A DNA stretch of 64,000 bases from Novosphingobium rosa NBRC 15208. GTDB lineage: Bacteria; Pseudomonadota; Alphaproteobacteria; Sphingomonadales; Sphingomonadaceae. Below the pieces are notes generated by a model that ran no database searches, was not told the DNA's origin, and was given only the letters and a program-made list of their open reading frames with translations. This document shows, piece by piece, positions 1-7,491 of this stretch. The translations under genes and the position numbers were made by a program. Numbering within the stretch: position 1 is the stretch's first letter; each line of letters opens with the position of its first letter. The stretch spans positions 1-64,000 of the forward strand of contig NZ_BCZE01000038.1 in assembly GCF_001598555.1 (NCBI RefSeq). The letters run 5' to 3'.

Positions 1-841
1 CGGCGGCGGAGAGCGGCAGGCCCCCGCCGATCACCTTGCCGAAGGTGACGATGTCGGGAACGATGCCGTCATGCTGGAAGGCATGCAGCAGGCCGGGGCG
101 GCCAAGCCCCACCTTCACCTCATCCACCGCCAGCGGCACGTCATGCGCCTTGCACAGCCTGGAAAGCCCGGTGAGGAAACCGGCGGGCGGCACCACAAGC
201 CCGCCATCCGACAGGATCGGCTCGACCATCAGGCAGGCCACATCGCCTGCGGCCAGCTGGGCCTCCACCTCGCTCAGGCTGGCGGCCATGCTGGCCTGCG
301 CCGAGCCATCGACATGTGGACGGAAGGGGTTGGGATAGGTGGCGAGGTAGAGGTCGCTGTCGGCCTTGACCCCGGCGTCGATATGCACGCCCGAGACATG
401 CATCGCCGTGCCCATGCCGCCGTGATAGCCATGCTTGAAGGCCACCACCTTGCGGCGGCCAAGGTTTTTGCGGCAGGCGCGCAGCACCACATCATTGGCG
501 TCCGTTCCGGCATGGCCGATATAGACGCGGCGGTCGCCCTCGCCGGGGACCAGCGCCAGCAACTCCTCGGCGAAGGCCACGGAGTCGGGATGCGCCGCCG
601 CGCCGCCGCCCGCGCCCGCAGGCGATTGCGCGGCGCGGACCATCGCCTCGGTGATGCGCGGATGGCCATGGCCAAGGCCGCAGGCGGTCCATGTCGCGGT
701 GCAGTCGAGCAGGCGGCGGCCGCCTACTTCGGTCAGCCAAGCGCCCTTGCCGCTTTCGATGGCCAGCGGGAAGAAACGCAGCTTTTCGATCCCCGCCACG
801 GCGGCAAGGTCACGCTGATAGAGGCTTTGGGCAGGGGTCAT
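1..841 (-). CDS. class III (omega) aminotransferase, C-terminus cut by window edge
   Basis: PLP-dependent transaminase; the first 280 codons are present and the rest lies left of base 1 (family length is about 420-450 aa). The translation runs from an N-terminal segment with GLGHGHP (small-domain start of the class III fold), through a glycine/histidine patch HGYHGGMG, to AVDEVKVGLGR (usual DEVxTGxGR with the PLP-pyridine Asp) and TFGKVIGGGLPLSA, where Lys269 is the predicted Schiff-base lysine. The ATG at 839-841 overlaps the stop of the upstream permease gene (ATGA), so the two are translationally coupled. It is the last visible gene of a five-gene minus-strand operon with an amidase, an RraA-fold protein and two transporters, so it probably removes or moves the amino group of the compound imported. 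The substrate cannot be read from the sequence. Confidence 0.88.
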   Translation of the reverse strand, partial: MTPAQSLYQRDLAAVAGIEKLRFFPLAIESGKGAWLTEVGGRRLLDCTATWTACGLGHGHPRITEAMVRAAQSPAGAGGGAAAHPDSVAFAEELLALVPGEGDRRVYIGHAGTDANDVVLRACRKNLGRRKVVAFKHGYHGGMGTAMHVSGVHIDAGVKADSDLYLATYPNPFRPHVDGSAQASMAASLSEVEAQLAAGDVACLMVEPILSDGGLVVPPAGFLTGLSRLCKAHDVPLAVDEVKVGLGRPGLLHAFQHDGIVPDIVTFGKVIGGGLPLSAA

Positions 842-2181
842 GACAGCTCCTGAAGGGTGGTGGGGGCGGGGTTCCGCAGGGAGAGCCCCGCAAAGCACAG
901 GCCGGAAAAGAGAAGGGCCAGCCAGCTCGGCAGCGCGGCGTCGCCAGCAAAGGACACGGTGCTGGCCAGTGCGAACAGCAGGAAGGCGATGCCGCAAATC
1001 GGCACGATGATTTCGGCGCGCGGCAGCGACAGATGGCGGCGGGCTAGCGCCACGGCAAAGCCGCTCAGCACCAGCAGATAGGCCAGCATGATGCAGACCG
1101 CGCCGCTGCTGCCGAACAGGCCGTACAGCGCGATGGGGCTGGCGGGGATCGCGGGGACCAGCGGCTGGGCCAGGATCAGCAGGCTTTCCAGCGCCCAGAC
1201 CGCGATCACCAGTTTCAGCGCCATGCGATGGGGATCGCGCCGCGTGGCTGTCAGGCTGCTCCACATGGCGCCGGAGGCGGTGATCGCGGCAATCGCGCAG
1301 GCGAAGGCCGAGCAGATCGCCACCACGCCAAAGCCGCGCGCGGCCCACGGCCCCAGATAGGCCGCGCCCAGATCGGAGAGCGCATTGGCCGAAGAGGCCA
1401 GCGCGGAACGTCCGCCGGGCAGATGGGCAAAACCGCTTTCGATGGCGGCGAACATGGCGACGAAGAACAGGCCGGAACCAAGAATGCTGATGATCAGGGC
1501 GCGGGGCATGTCGCGCGCCGGGTTGCGGCTGCTGTCGGCCAGTGTCATGCAGCTTTCAAAGCCCGCCCATGAGAAAAACGCCACCACCACGCCATCGAGC
1601 AGATGGCTCGTGCCGGCGGCGGGCAGGGGGGAGGGTGTGAGGGCAGCCTCGCCGCGCAGCCCGATCGCCGCGCCCAGCACAAGGATCAGCACGATGCCCC
1701 CGCCTTCGACCAGCAGCAGGGTGCGCATGATGGTGGCGTTGGGCCGCGTGACGATCAGCGCCGCGGCCCCCATGGCAAGGCTGAGGCAGATCAGCTTGCC
1801 CACAGCCGTTTCCACCGCCGCCGGAAAGACCGAGGCAGCAAAGGACAGGATCGCGGCGGGGGTCGCCAGCGAAAAGCCCAGATAGGCCCCCAGCAGCGCC
1901 ACGCCCGCCAGTCGGCCCGGGGCCGCGCCCAGCGTCACCTGCACCGCGCGATAGGCGCTGCCCGGGCCATCGGTCAGCGGCAGCAGGCGGATGAAGGCAT
2001 GGCCCACCGTGGCGATCCCCACCAGACCGACGAGGAAGATCAGCCAGATCGGCTGCGTCACCCCGGCGGGGATCGCCTGCGCATTGGCCGCCAGCACCAG
2101 CGAGGGCCCGATCAGCGCAATGGACAGCGCGGCGATCTCGATGAGGGACAGATCGCGGGTCGGGGCTGGTGTGGCGGCCAT
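838..2181 (-). CDS. APC-family amino acid/amine permease
   Basis: Inner-membrane secondary transporter of 447 aa with about 12 hydrophobic segments spread evenly over its length. The N-terminal helix carries SIALIGPSLVLAANAQAIP, matching the helix-1 substrate-binding region of the amino acid-polyamine-organocation superfamily. A second signature, FFSWAGFESCMTLADSSRNPARDMPRAL in outline (FxG-FE-x-SRNPxRDxPRA), is the typical APC helix 6-7 region. It starts at the ATG at 2179-2181, 6 nt after the amidase stop, and its stop overlaps the aminotransferase start. The context argues for uptake of an amino acid, amine or amide that the flanking amidase and transaminase process. Exact substrate unknown. 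Confidence 0.85.
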   Translation of the reverse strand: MAATPAPTRDLSLIEIAALSIALIGPSLVLAANAQAIPAGVTQPIWLIFLVGLVGIATVGHAFIRLLPLTDGPGSAYRAVQVTLGAAPGRLAGVALLGAYLGFSLATPAAILSFAASVFPAAVETAVGKLICLSLAMGAAALIVTRPNATIMRTLLLVEGGGIVLILVLGAAIGLRGEAALTPSPLPAAGTSHLLDGVVVAFFSWAGFESCMTLADSSRNPARDMPRALIISILGSGLFFVAMFAAIESGFAHLPGGRSALASSANALSDLGAAYLGPWAARGFGVVAICSAFACAIAAITASGAMWSSLTATRRDPHRMALKLVIAVWALESLLILAQPLVPAIPASPIALYGLFGSSGAVCIMLAYLLVLSGFAVALARRHLSLPRAEIIVPICGIAFLLFALASTVSFAGDAALPSWLALLFSGLCFAGLSLRNPAPTTLQELS

Positions 2182-2187
2182 GGCGGA

Positions 2188-3015
2188 TCAGCCCTGCGCC
2201 AGCGAGAGGCTGTAGATGTCCGCGCGGCGGTTCTGCAGCGAGGGCATGTTGCGGCGCACCTTGTCGAGCTGGTCGAGATCGATGTCGGCGGTGGTTACGC
2301 CAACGCCGGCGGGGGCCTGCGCGACGATCTCGCCCCAGGGGTCGATGATGATGCTCTGGCCGTGGCTGGCCTTGCCGGGCATGTTCTCGCCATCCTGCCC
2401 CGCCGCGACGACGAAGCAGGTGTTCTCGATGGCGCGGGCGCGCAGCAGGATCTCCCAATGCGCCTTGCCGGTGAAGGCGGTGAAGGCGGCGGGCAGGAAC
2501 AGGATGCGCGCGCCGGCCAGCGCCTGCAGGCGGAACAGTTCGGGGAAGCGCAGATCGAAGCAGATCGACAGGCCGGACTGCACGCCCGCGATCTGGGTGG
2601 TGACGACATCCTCGCCCGGTTTCACCGTGCGCGATTCCATGAAGTCCACCTCGCCGGGGATGACGATGTCGAACATATGCATCTTGCGATAGGTGGCGGT
2701 GGCCTCGCCTGCGGGGTTGAAGACGACCAGCGTGTTGCCGACGCGGCTGTCATCGCCCGCGCGCACGCGGAAGGTGCCGCCGATCACCCAGATGCCCAGC
2801 TCGCGCGCCTTGTCGGCAAGGGCCGTCCACAGCGGGCCGCCTTCCTCTTCCGAGTTGGGATAGACGCCCTCATCGGGCCCCATATAGTCAAGGCATTCGG
2901 GCAGGACGGCCACTTCGGCGCCCTGCCGCTTGGCTTCGTCGAGCAATTCGAGGGCGACGCGGGTGTTCTCGGCCTTGTCGGCGCGGGAGTTCATCTGGCA
3001 GACGGAAATACGCAT
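2188..3015 (-). CDS. carbon-nitrogen hydrolase, Nit1/deaminated-glutathione-amidase type
   Basis: Cytosolic nitrilase-superfamily amidase of 275 aa. The catalytic triad is visible as Glu40 (VLPEC), Lys111 (YRKMHMFD) and Cys152 (ICFDLRFPEL). The block AHWEILLRARAIENT downstream of the nucleophile is characteristic of the Nit1/YbeM branch (omega-amidase or deaminated-glutathione amidase) rather than of true nitrilases. The reading frame extends upstream, but homology begins at MRISVCQMNS, so the start was placed at the ATG at 3013-3015. It lies between the permease and the RraA-like gene in one operon. It probably releases ammonia from an omega-amide intermediate; pairing with a transaminase is a known arrangement for omega-amidases, which supports but does not prove that role. 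Confidence 0.87.
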   Translation of the reverse strand: MRISVCQMNSRADKAENTRVALELLDEAKRQGAEVAVLPECLDYMGPDEGVYPNSEEEGGPLWTALADKARELGIWVIGGTFRVRAGDDSRVGNTLVVFNPAGEATATYRKMHMFDIVIPGEVDFMESRTVKPGEDVVTTQIAGVQSGLSICFDLRFPELFRLQALAGARILFLPAAFTAFTGKAHWEILLRARAIENTCFVVAAGQDGENMPGKASHGQSIIIDPWGEIVAQAPAGVGVTTADIDLDQLDKVRRNMPSLQNRRADIYSLSLAQG

Positions 3016-3040
3016 GGAGTTGGGTTCCTGAATAAGTGGA

Positions 3041-3715
3041 TCAGGCCAGTGCGGCCTCAATGGCGGCGCGGGCGCCCTGAGCATCGGAGAGGCGGACTTC
3101 CCCGCGTCCGACGCGGGCCTGAAGGGCGACGCCCTTCTCCTGCACCTCCAGCGCCTTGCGGGCTTCTTCCTCGGCCTCATGCGGGGGGAGGACCAGCACG
3201 CCGCTCTCGTCGCACAGCACATAGTCGCCGGGCGTGACCACCACGCCACCGATGCTGACGGGCTGGTTGAGGCGCCCGCCCAGATCGTAAAGCCGCGTGG
3301 TGATCGGGGCCATGCCGCGGCACCACATGGGGAAGTCGCTGGCCTTCATCTCCTCGATGTCGGTGCAGGGGCCATCGACCACGCCCGCCACGCCGCCCGC
3401 CTGCTTCACCGCGATGGTCACGCCGCCGCCCCAGCAGGCGTGGCGATCATCGCCGAGGCGATCCACCACCAGAATGTCGCCGGGCGAGAGCGCGTCGATG
3501 GCATAATGCAGCAGCGTGGAGCAGGGGCCGGGCAGGGCCACGGTGATGGCGCGGCCCGCGATGCGCTTGCCGGGCAGCACGCCCTGAATGCGGCGATCGC
3601 AAAAGCCCCAGTGGCGCCAGTGGCCGACGGTGGCCGTCTCGCAGTCCGACAGCAGGGCGATCACTTCGGCGCTGACCGCCTTGGGGGCGGGCCCGATATC
3701 ATATTTGCGGATCAA
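3041..3715 (-). CDS. RraA-like protein (HMG/CHA aldolase fold)
   Basis: 224-aa protein of the RraA/dimethylmenaquinone-methyltransferase-like fold. Recognised by PGDILVVDRLGDDRHACWGGG (residues about 78-97) followed by AGGVAGVVDGPCTDIEE (106-122). Characterised members are divalent-metal class II aldolases that cleave 4-hydroxy-4-methyl-2-oxoglutarate or 4-carboxy-4-hydroxy-2-oxoadipate to pyruvate, and RraA itself, which inhibits RNase E. In the aldolases the second motif reads xRD, with Arg binding the oxoacid; here it is Thr118-Asp119, so the Arg is missing while the metal-associated Asp is kept. The activity may therefore differ from the classical aldolase. Its ATG overlaps the stop of the upstream MFS gene (ATGA). 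Confidence 0.8.
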   Translation of the reverse strand: MIRKYDIGPAPKAVSAEVIALLSDCETATVGHWRHWGFCDRRIQGVLPGKRIAGRAITVALPGPCSTLLHYAIDALSPGDILVVDRLGDDRHACWGGGVTIAVKQAGGVAGVVDGPCTDIEEMKASDFPMWCRGMAPITTRLYDLGGRLNQPVSIGGVVVTPGDYVLCDESGVLVLPPHEAEEEARKALEVQEKGVALQARVGRGEVRLSDAQGARAAIEAALA

Positions 3716-4974
3716 AGGATGTCTCCAGTCAGGGAAAGGGGGCGGTCAACGCGAACTCTGCTCCAGGCCAGCGCGCCCAGCAGGCCGATGGCGCCCAGCA
3801 GCAGGAAGGAGCTGCTCCACCCCCCGCTGCGCGCGACCAGCAGCGCCGAGATGGCCGGCGCCGAGCCCGAAGCCATGTTGCCGACGAAATTGATGACGCC
3901 GGTCAGCGTGCCGGTGGCCGGCCCGGCCAGCTCCTGCACGCTGGTCCAGGCATTGACCTGCGCCAGACCCAGCGCGGCGGCGGCGATGCAGGCCATGGTG
4001 AGGCAGAGGGCGTGGCTGGTGGCCAGCAGGCAGGCCGGGGCGCAGAGCGCGGCGATCAGCAGCGCGCCCGCGCCCATGGTCTGCCGCCCGCGCCAGACCG
4101 CGCCGCGCCAGCGCACCATGGCGCGGGCCACCTGCCCGCCGCCCAGGGCAGCGAGGCACAGCGCTGCCGACATGATGCCGACGTCGACGCCGATGGCCGT
4201 CACCGGCAGGCCGCGCGCGCGCGCCAGATAGGTAGGAAACCAGACGGTGTAGAACGAGACTGAAGCGCCGGTGCAGATATAGGCGGCTGCCAGCGCCCAG
4301 ACCGAGGGCGAGGCCAGCAAGGTGCCGAGGCCGAGTCGGGCGCCCGGCGCGGCGGCGCGGGCGGAAGGAGCCCTGCCTTCACGATGAATGTCCTGACCGT
4401 AGAGAGCGGCGAAGATCGCGGCGAAGACGAAACCGACCACGCCGCAGATCAGAAACACGCCCTTCAGCCCCATCGCCACCAGCAGCCAGCCCGTCAGCGG
4501 CGCGGCGGCGATCGGCGCGGCATACAGCGCGCAGAGCAGCACCGAATTGGCCTGCGCGCGCGCGGCAGGCGGAAACAGGCGGGAGATGGCGGCGATGCTG
4601 GCGGGCCAGTCGGCGGATTGGCCAACGCCCAGCAGCACGCGCACCAGCAGCAGCAGGCCGAAGCTGCGCGCAAAGGGAGTGAGCGCGGTCATCGCCGACC
4701 ACAGGAGAATCGCGCCGCACATCGTCCATTTGGAACCGAAGCGCTCCACCAGCGCGCCCGCCGGGATCTGCATCAGCGCATAGGCCCAGAAGAAGGCGGT
4801 GAAGAGCAGGCCGAGCTGGGTGAGATCGAATCCGTAATCCCGCGTGAAGACCGGCGCGGACACCGTCAACACCGCGCGGTCCGCCGCCATCAGCAGGGTA
4901 GCGGGCGTGAGCAGCAGCAGAAGGCTGCGCCATGCGCGGGCGGAACCGGGTTGGGAAGCGTCGTGCGAGGTCAT
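3712..4974 (-). CDS. MFS transporter, ACS (anion:cation symporter) type
   Basis: 420-aa inner-membrane carrier with 12 predicted hydrophobic helices. The loop between helices 2 and 3 has LVERFGSKW, a relaxed form of the MFS G-x-x-x-D/E-R-x-G-x-[RK] motif, and the N-terminal half (AVLTVSAPVFTRDYGFD, PAGALVERFG, LLGVGQSADWPA) resembles glucarate/tartrate/hexuronate ACS carriers. The longer frame starting near 5064 was rejected: the ATG at 4972-4974 has an AAGGGAT Shine-Dalgarno about 6 nt upstream, and homology begins just after it. It is the first gene of the minus-strand catabolic operon. A TGTATACA palindrome sits 27 nt upstream of its start codon. Carboxylate substrate likely. Confidence 0.86.
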   Translation of the reverse strand: MTSHDASQPGSARAWRSLLLLLTPATLLMAADRAVLTVSAPVFTRDYGFDLTQLGLLFTAFFWAYALMQIPAGALVERFGSKWTMCGAILLWSAMTALTPFARSFGLLLLVRVLLGVGQSADWPASIAAISRLFPPAARAQANSVLLCALYAAPIAAAPLTGWLLVAMGLKGVFLICGVVGFVFAAIFAALYGQDIHREGRAPSARAAAPGARLGLGTLLASPSVWALAAAYICTGASVSFYTVWFPTYLARARGLPVTAIGVDVGIMSAALCLAALGGGQVARAMVRWRGAVWRGRQTMGAGALLIAALCAPACLLATSHALCLTMACIAAAALGLAQVNAWTSVQELAGPATGTLTGVINFVGNMASGSAPAISALLVARSGGWSSSFLLLGAIGLLGALAWSRVRVDRPLSLTGDIL

Positions 4975-4999
4975 GCGATATCCCTTTTGGGTACATTCT

Positions 5000-5009
5000 A
5001 TGTATACAT
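5000..5009. promoter_or_regulatory. palindromic operator candidate, left copy (ATGTATACAT)
   Basis: Perfect 10-bp palindrome 26-35 nt upstream of the minus-strand MFS start codon. The TNGTNNACNA-like core fits GntR-family operators. The same TGTATACA core occurs at 5277-5284 in front of the divergent MFS gene. No regulator gene for it is visible in the window. Confidence 0.5.
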
Positions 5010-5275
5010 GAAAGATGCGCGGCGCAATCTGTTTGCAGGGCGCCCGGGGTGTTCCCACTGCCAAAATCGGCGGTGGCGGCTGGGGTAAATGACGTAGGGG
5101 GTGGACGAGAATTGGATGGTTTGACGATAAAATGCCCGGTTTTGAGCCATTTTATCGGTTAGATGGTCCAAGGATTCGCGCCCTTATGGTGCTAAATTGG
5201 ACGGCGATGCCTGTCATGCGCCCGTCATGCATCTGAAAGGAGATTGACACGATGTCCGCGAATCCATACTTCTCC

Positions 5276-5285
5276 ATGTATACAC
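5276..5285. promoter_or_regulatory. palindromic operator candidate, right copy (ATGTATACAC)
   Basis: Second copy of the TGTATACA core, 4 bp downstream of a predicted -10 element (TACTTC, 5267-5272), so a bound protein would cover the transcription start. This placement is typical of a repressor operator. The match to the copy at 5001-5008 suggests one regulator controls both arms of the catabolic island. Confidence 0.5.
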
Positions 5286-5319
5286 AGTGCGTACGAATTT
5301 TCGCACCGGGGGACATCCC

Positions 5320-6567
5320 ATGATCGCTCAGACAGATATGACTGCAGCACATGCCTCCCCCCAACGCTGGCGCATGGCCGGCCTGTTGGGGGGCGGAACA
5401 TTTGTTTGCTACCTCGACCGGGTCAATCTCTCGATTGCCGCCACGCCGCTGGCCCATGCCATGCATCTGTCCGATGGCCAGCTGGGCGTGGTGCTGTCGG
5501 CCTTTCTGTGGAGCTATGCCGCCGCGCAGCTGCCGGTCGGCATGCTGGTGGACCGTTTCGGCACGCGCTGGCCGATCCTGATCGCCATTGCCATGTGGGC
5601 GGCGACCTCGCTCGGCATGGTGTGGGTCAGCAGCTTTGCCGGGGTGATCCTGCTGCGGCTGCTGCTGGGCCTGGCAGAGGCGCCGATGATGCCGGCCTTC
5701 TGGCGCTCGATCACCCTGTGGTTCGGGCTGGCCGAAAGGGGCGTGTCGAACACCATGCTCGATCTGGGGTCGAAGTTGTCCTATGTGCTGGGCGTTCCGG
5801 CCATGGCCTGGGTGGTGGCGCATAGCGGCTGGCAGGGCGCGTTCCTGCTGACCGGGCTGGTGACGCTGGCCTATGGTCTGCTGTTCGCCTTGGTCTATCG
5901 CGACCCGCAGGGCACGGCCACGCCGCCTGCCGCACAAGGCTTTGATCTGACGTCGCTCTGGCCGCTGCTGGCCAGCCGCAAGATGTGGGGCGTGGCGCTG
6001 GGTTTTTCCGCTTACGTCTATGTCTATTATCTGCTGGCCACCTGGATGCCGCGCCTGCTTCAGGATCAATTGCAGATCTCGGTGCTGCGCAGCGGGCTCT
6101 ACACGGCGATTCCCTGGGCGTTCGCTATCGCATGCGAAGTGCTGATCGGCGGATTGGTGGTCGACCGGCTGGTGCGGCGCGGCCATGAGGCCGGGCGGGT
6201 GCGCCAATGGACGCTGGCCCTCAGCCTGATCGTCTCGCTGGCGCTGATGGGCGCCACGCTCAGCCATTCGGTGGTGGTGGTGCTGGTGTGCCTGAGCCTC
6301 TCGGCGGCCGGGCTGGCGGTCTCCACCCCCACGGCGGGCGCCATGGTGGGGCTGATCGCGCCGCGTGAGGCGATCGGCATGCTGGGCGCCATCGTCAATC
6401 TGATCGCCAATGGCGTGGGGCTGATCGCGCCGATCGCCACCGGCTGGATCGTGCAGCACAGCGGCAGCTTTTATGGCGCGGGCCTGGCCGCTGCCGGGGT
6501 GGTCGTGGTGGGCATTGCCTCCTGCACGCTGCTGCTGGGCCGCGTTGAAGAAATCTCCCTTTCCTGA
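5320..6567 (+). CDS. MFS transporter, ACS type
   Basis: 415-aa carrier with 12 hydrophobic helices. FVCYLDRVNLSIAATPLA (about residues 33-50) is the ACS-family helix-1 signature, LVDRFGTRWP is the MFS motif A loop, and LLLGLAEAPMMPAFWRSITLWF matches the helix-4 signature of hexuronate/glucarate/tartrate porters. The start is the ATG at 5320 with GGGGGA 6 nt upstream; an upstream GTG in frame at 5287 lacks a ribosome site. It heads the plus-strand arm of the island, 34 nt before the creatininase-like gene. It is only distantly similar to the MFS gene it diverges from, so two carriers may import related acids. Confidence 0.87.
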   Translation: MIAQTDMTAAHASPQRWRMAGLLGGGTFVCYLDRVNLSIAATPLAHAMHLSDGQLGVVLSAFLWSYAAAQLPVGMLVDRFGTRWPILIAIAMWAATSLGMVWVSSFAGVILLRLLLGLAEAPMMPAFWRSITLWFGLAERGVSNTMLDLGSKLSYVLGVPAMAWVVAHSGWQGAFLLTGLVTLAYGLLFALVYRDPQGTATPPAAQGFDLTSLWPLLASRKMWGVALGFSAYVYVYYLLATWMPRLLQDQLQISVLRSGLYTAIPWAFAIACEVLIGGLVVDRLVRRGHEAGRVRQWTLALSLIVSLALMGATLSHSVVVVLVCLSLSAAGLAVSTPTAGAMVGLIAPREAIGMLGAIVNLIANGVGLIAPIATGWIVQHSGSFYGAGLAAAGVVVVGIASCTLLLGRVEEISLS

Positions 6568-6601
6568 CTTTTCGGCCCGCGCGGCCGCCTTTGGAGGACT
6601 C

Positions 6602-7432
6602 ATGTACCCCGATCAGATCTACACGCCGGAAGTCCGCATGAGCAGACTGTGCGCCACCGATGCGCGCGCCGCCTATCAGGCCAATCCGGTGATCCTGGTG
6701 CCGATGGGCAGCCATGAGGATCAGGGGCCGCATTTCCCCATGGGTGATTACCTCTTCGCCGAGCGCATCGCCGAACTGGCGGCTGTCGCGGCGACGCAGG
6801 CCGGAACGCCCACCTTTGTTGCCCCCGTCATCCCTTATGGCGGCGAGGATTTCTTCCGCTCGGCCAAGGGCGGCATCGTGATCGAGCAGTCGACGCTCGA
6901 ACTGATCCTGATGGATGTGATGAACTCGCTGATCGCCAATGGGCTGACCCGCATCGTGCTGGTCAACGGCCACAGCGGCAATGTGAACCCCATCGCGGTG
7001 ACGATCCGCAAGATCCACCAGCAGCATGGCGTGGTGGTGCCCAGCATCTATCTCTGGGAATGCGCCTATCGCCTGCTGCCCCAGCGCGTGGGGGCGCAGG
7101 AGGCCGCGCGCCGCGCCGGTCATGGCGCCGATCCGCTGGGCAGCGTGGGGCTGCATCTGCATCCCGAGCTGGTGCGCAGCGAATATCGCCCGCAGCAGAT
7201 GCCGACCAGGCTCGATCCGGTCTTCGGCAAGAGCTTCACCAATCTGGGCAAGATCGCCTTCGGTTCGGTCGAGTTCGGCGTGCCCTATGACTATGCCGAC
7301 ACCTACAACGCCGGCGTGGCCACGGGCGATCCGCATCTCTGCGATGCCGAGACTGGCGCATGGCTGACCGGCGAGCTGGTCGATGGGCTGGTCGGTATGT
7401 GCTCGGCGATGGGTGCCGCAGCGCAAGGCTAA
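6602..7432 (+). CDS. creatininase-family amidohydrolase, variant metal site
   Basis: 276-aa protein of the creatininase/MftE-like fold: metal-dependent hydrolases acting on cyclic amides, formamides or peptides. VPMGSHEDQGPHFPMGDY (residues 33-50) aligns with the family motif GSxEQHGPHLPxxxD, and VNGHSGN (121-127) is the second metal-binding block with His124. Compared with creatininase, Glu40, Asp49 and His124 are kept, but the His of the E-x-H ligand pair is replaced by Gln42. A subgroup of the family may share this EDQGPH form. A GGAGG ribosome site precedes the ATG at 6602; longer upstream frames overlap the MFS gene. Followed 59 nt later by a TonB receptor. Probable role: ring or amide opening of the imported compound. 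Confidence 0.8.
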   Translation: MYPDQIYTPEVRMSRLCATDARAAYQANPVILVPMGSHEDQGPHFPMGDYLFAERIAELAAVAATQAGTPTFVAPVIPYGGEDFFRSAKGGIVIEQSTLELILMDVMNSLIANGLTRIVLVNGHSGNVNPIAVTIRKIHQQHGVVVPSIYLWECAYRLLPQRVGAQEAARRAGHGADPLGSVGLHLHPELVRSEYRPQQMPTRLDPVFGKSFTNLGKIAFGSVEFGVPYDYADTYNAGVATGDPHLCDAETGAWLTGELVDGLVGMCSAMGAAAQG

Positions 7433-7491
7433 AATCTTCGGAAAATAACGAATTGCTCGTGGGGAGCTTCACTTTTCAGGAGGGCGTTTCA

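Larger units (their letters stand above)
4975..5319. promoter_or_regulatory. divergent promoter region between two MFS genes
   Basis: 345-base gene-free region between divergently transcribed MFS genes. It carries two copies of the palindrome TGTATACA, one near each gene. For the plus-strand gene, TTGACA at 5244-5249 and TACTTC at 5267-5272 are separated by 17 bp, which is a plausible sigma-70 promoter. The right-hand palindrome then overlaps the predicted transcription start. I see no protein-coding gene here; the minus-strand frame that crosses it is a shadow of the plus-strand MFS gene. Confidence 0.55.

Noticed and set aside
71..853. 260-codon plus-strand frame at the left edge
   Set aside because: Shadow of the class III aminotransferase, whose motifs are clear on the minus strand.
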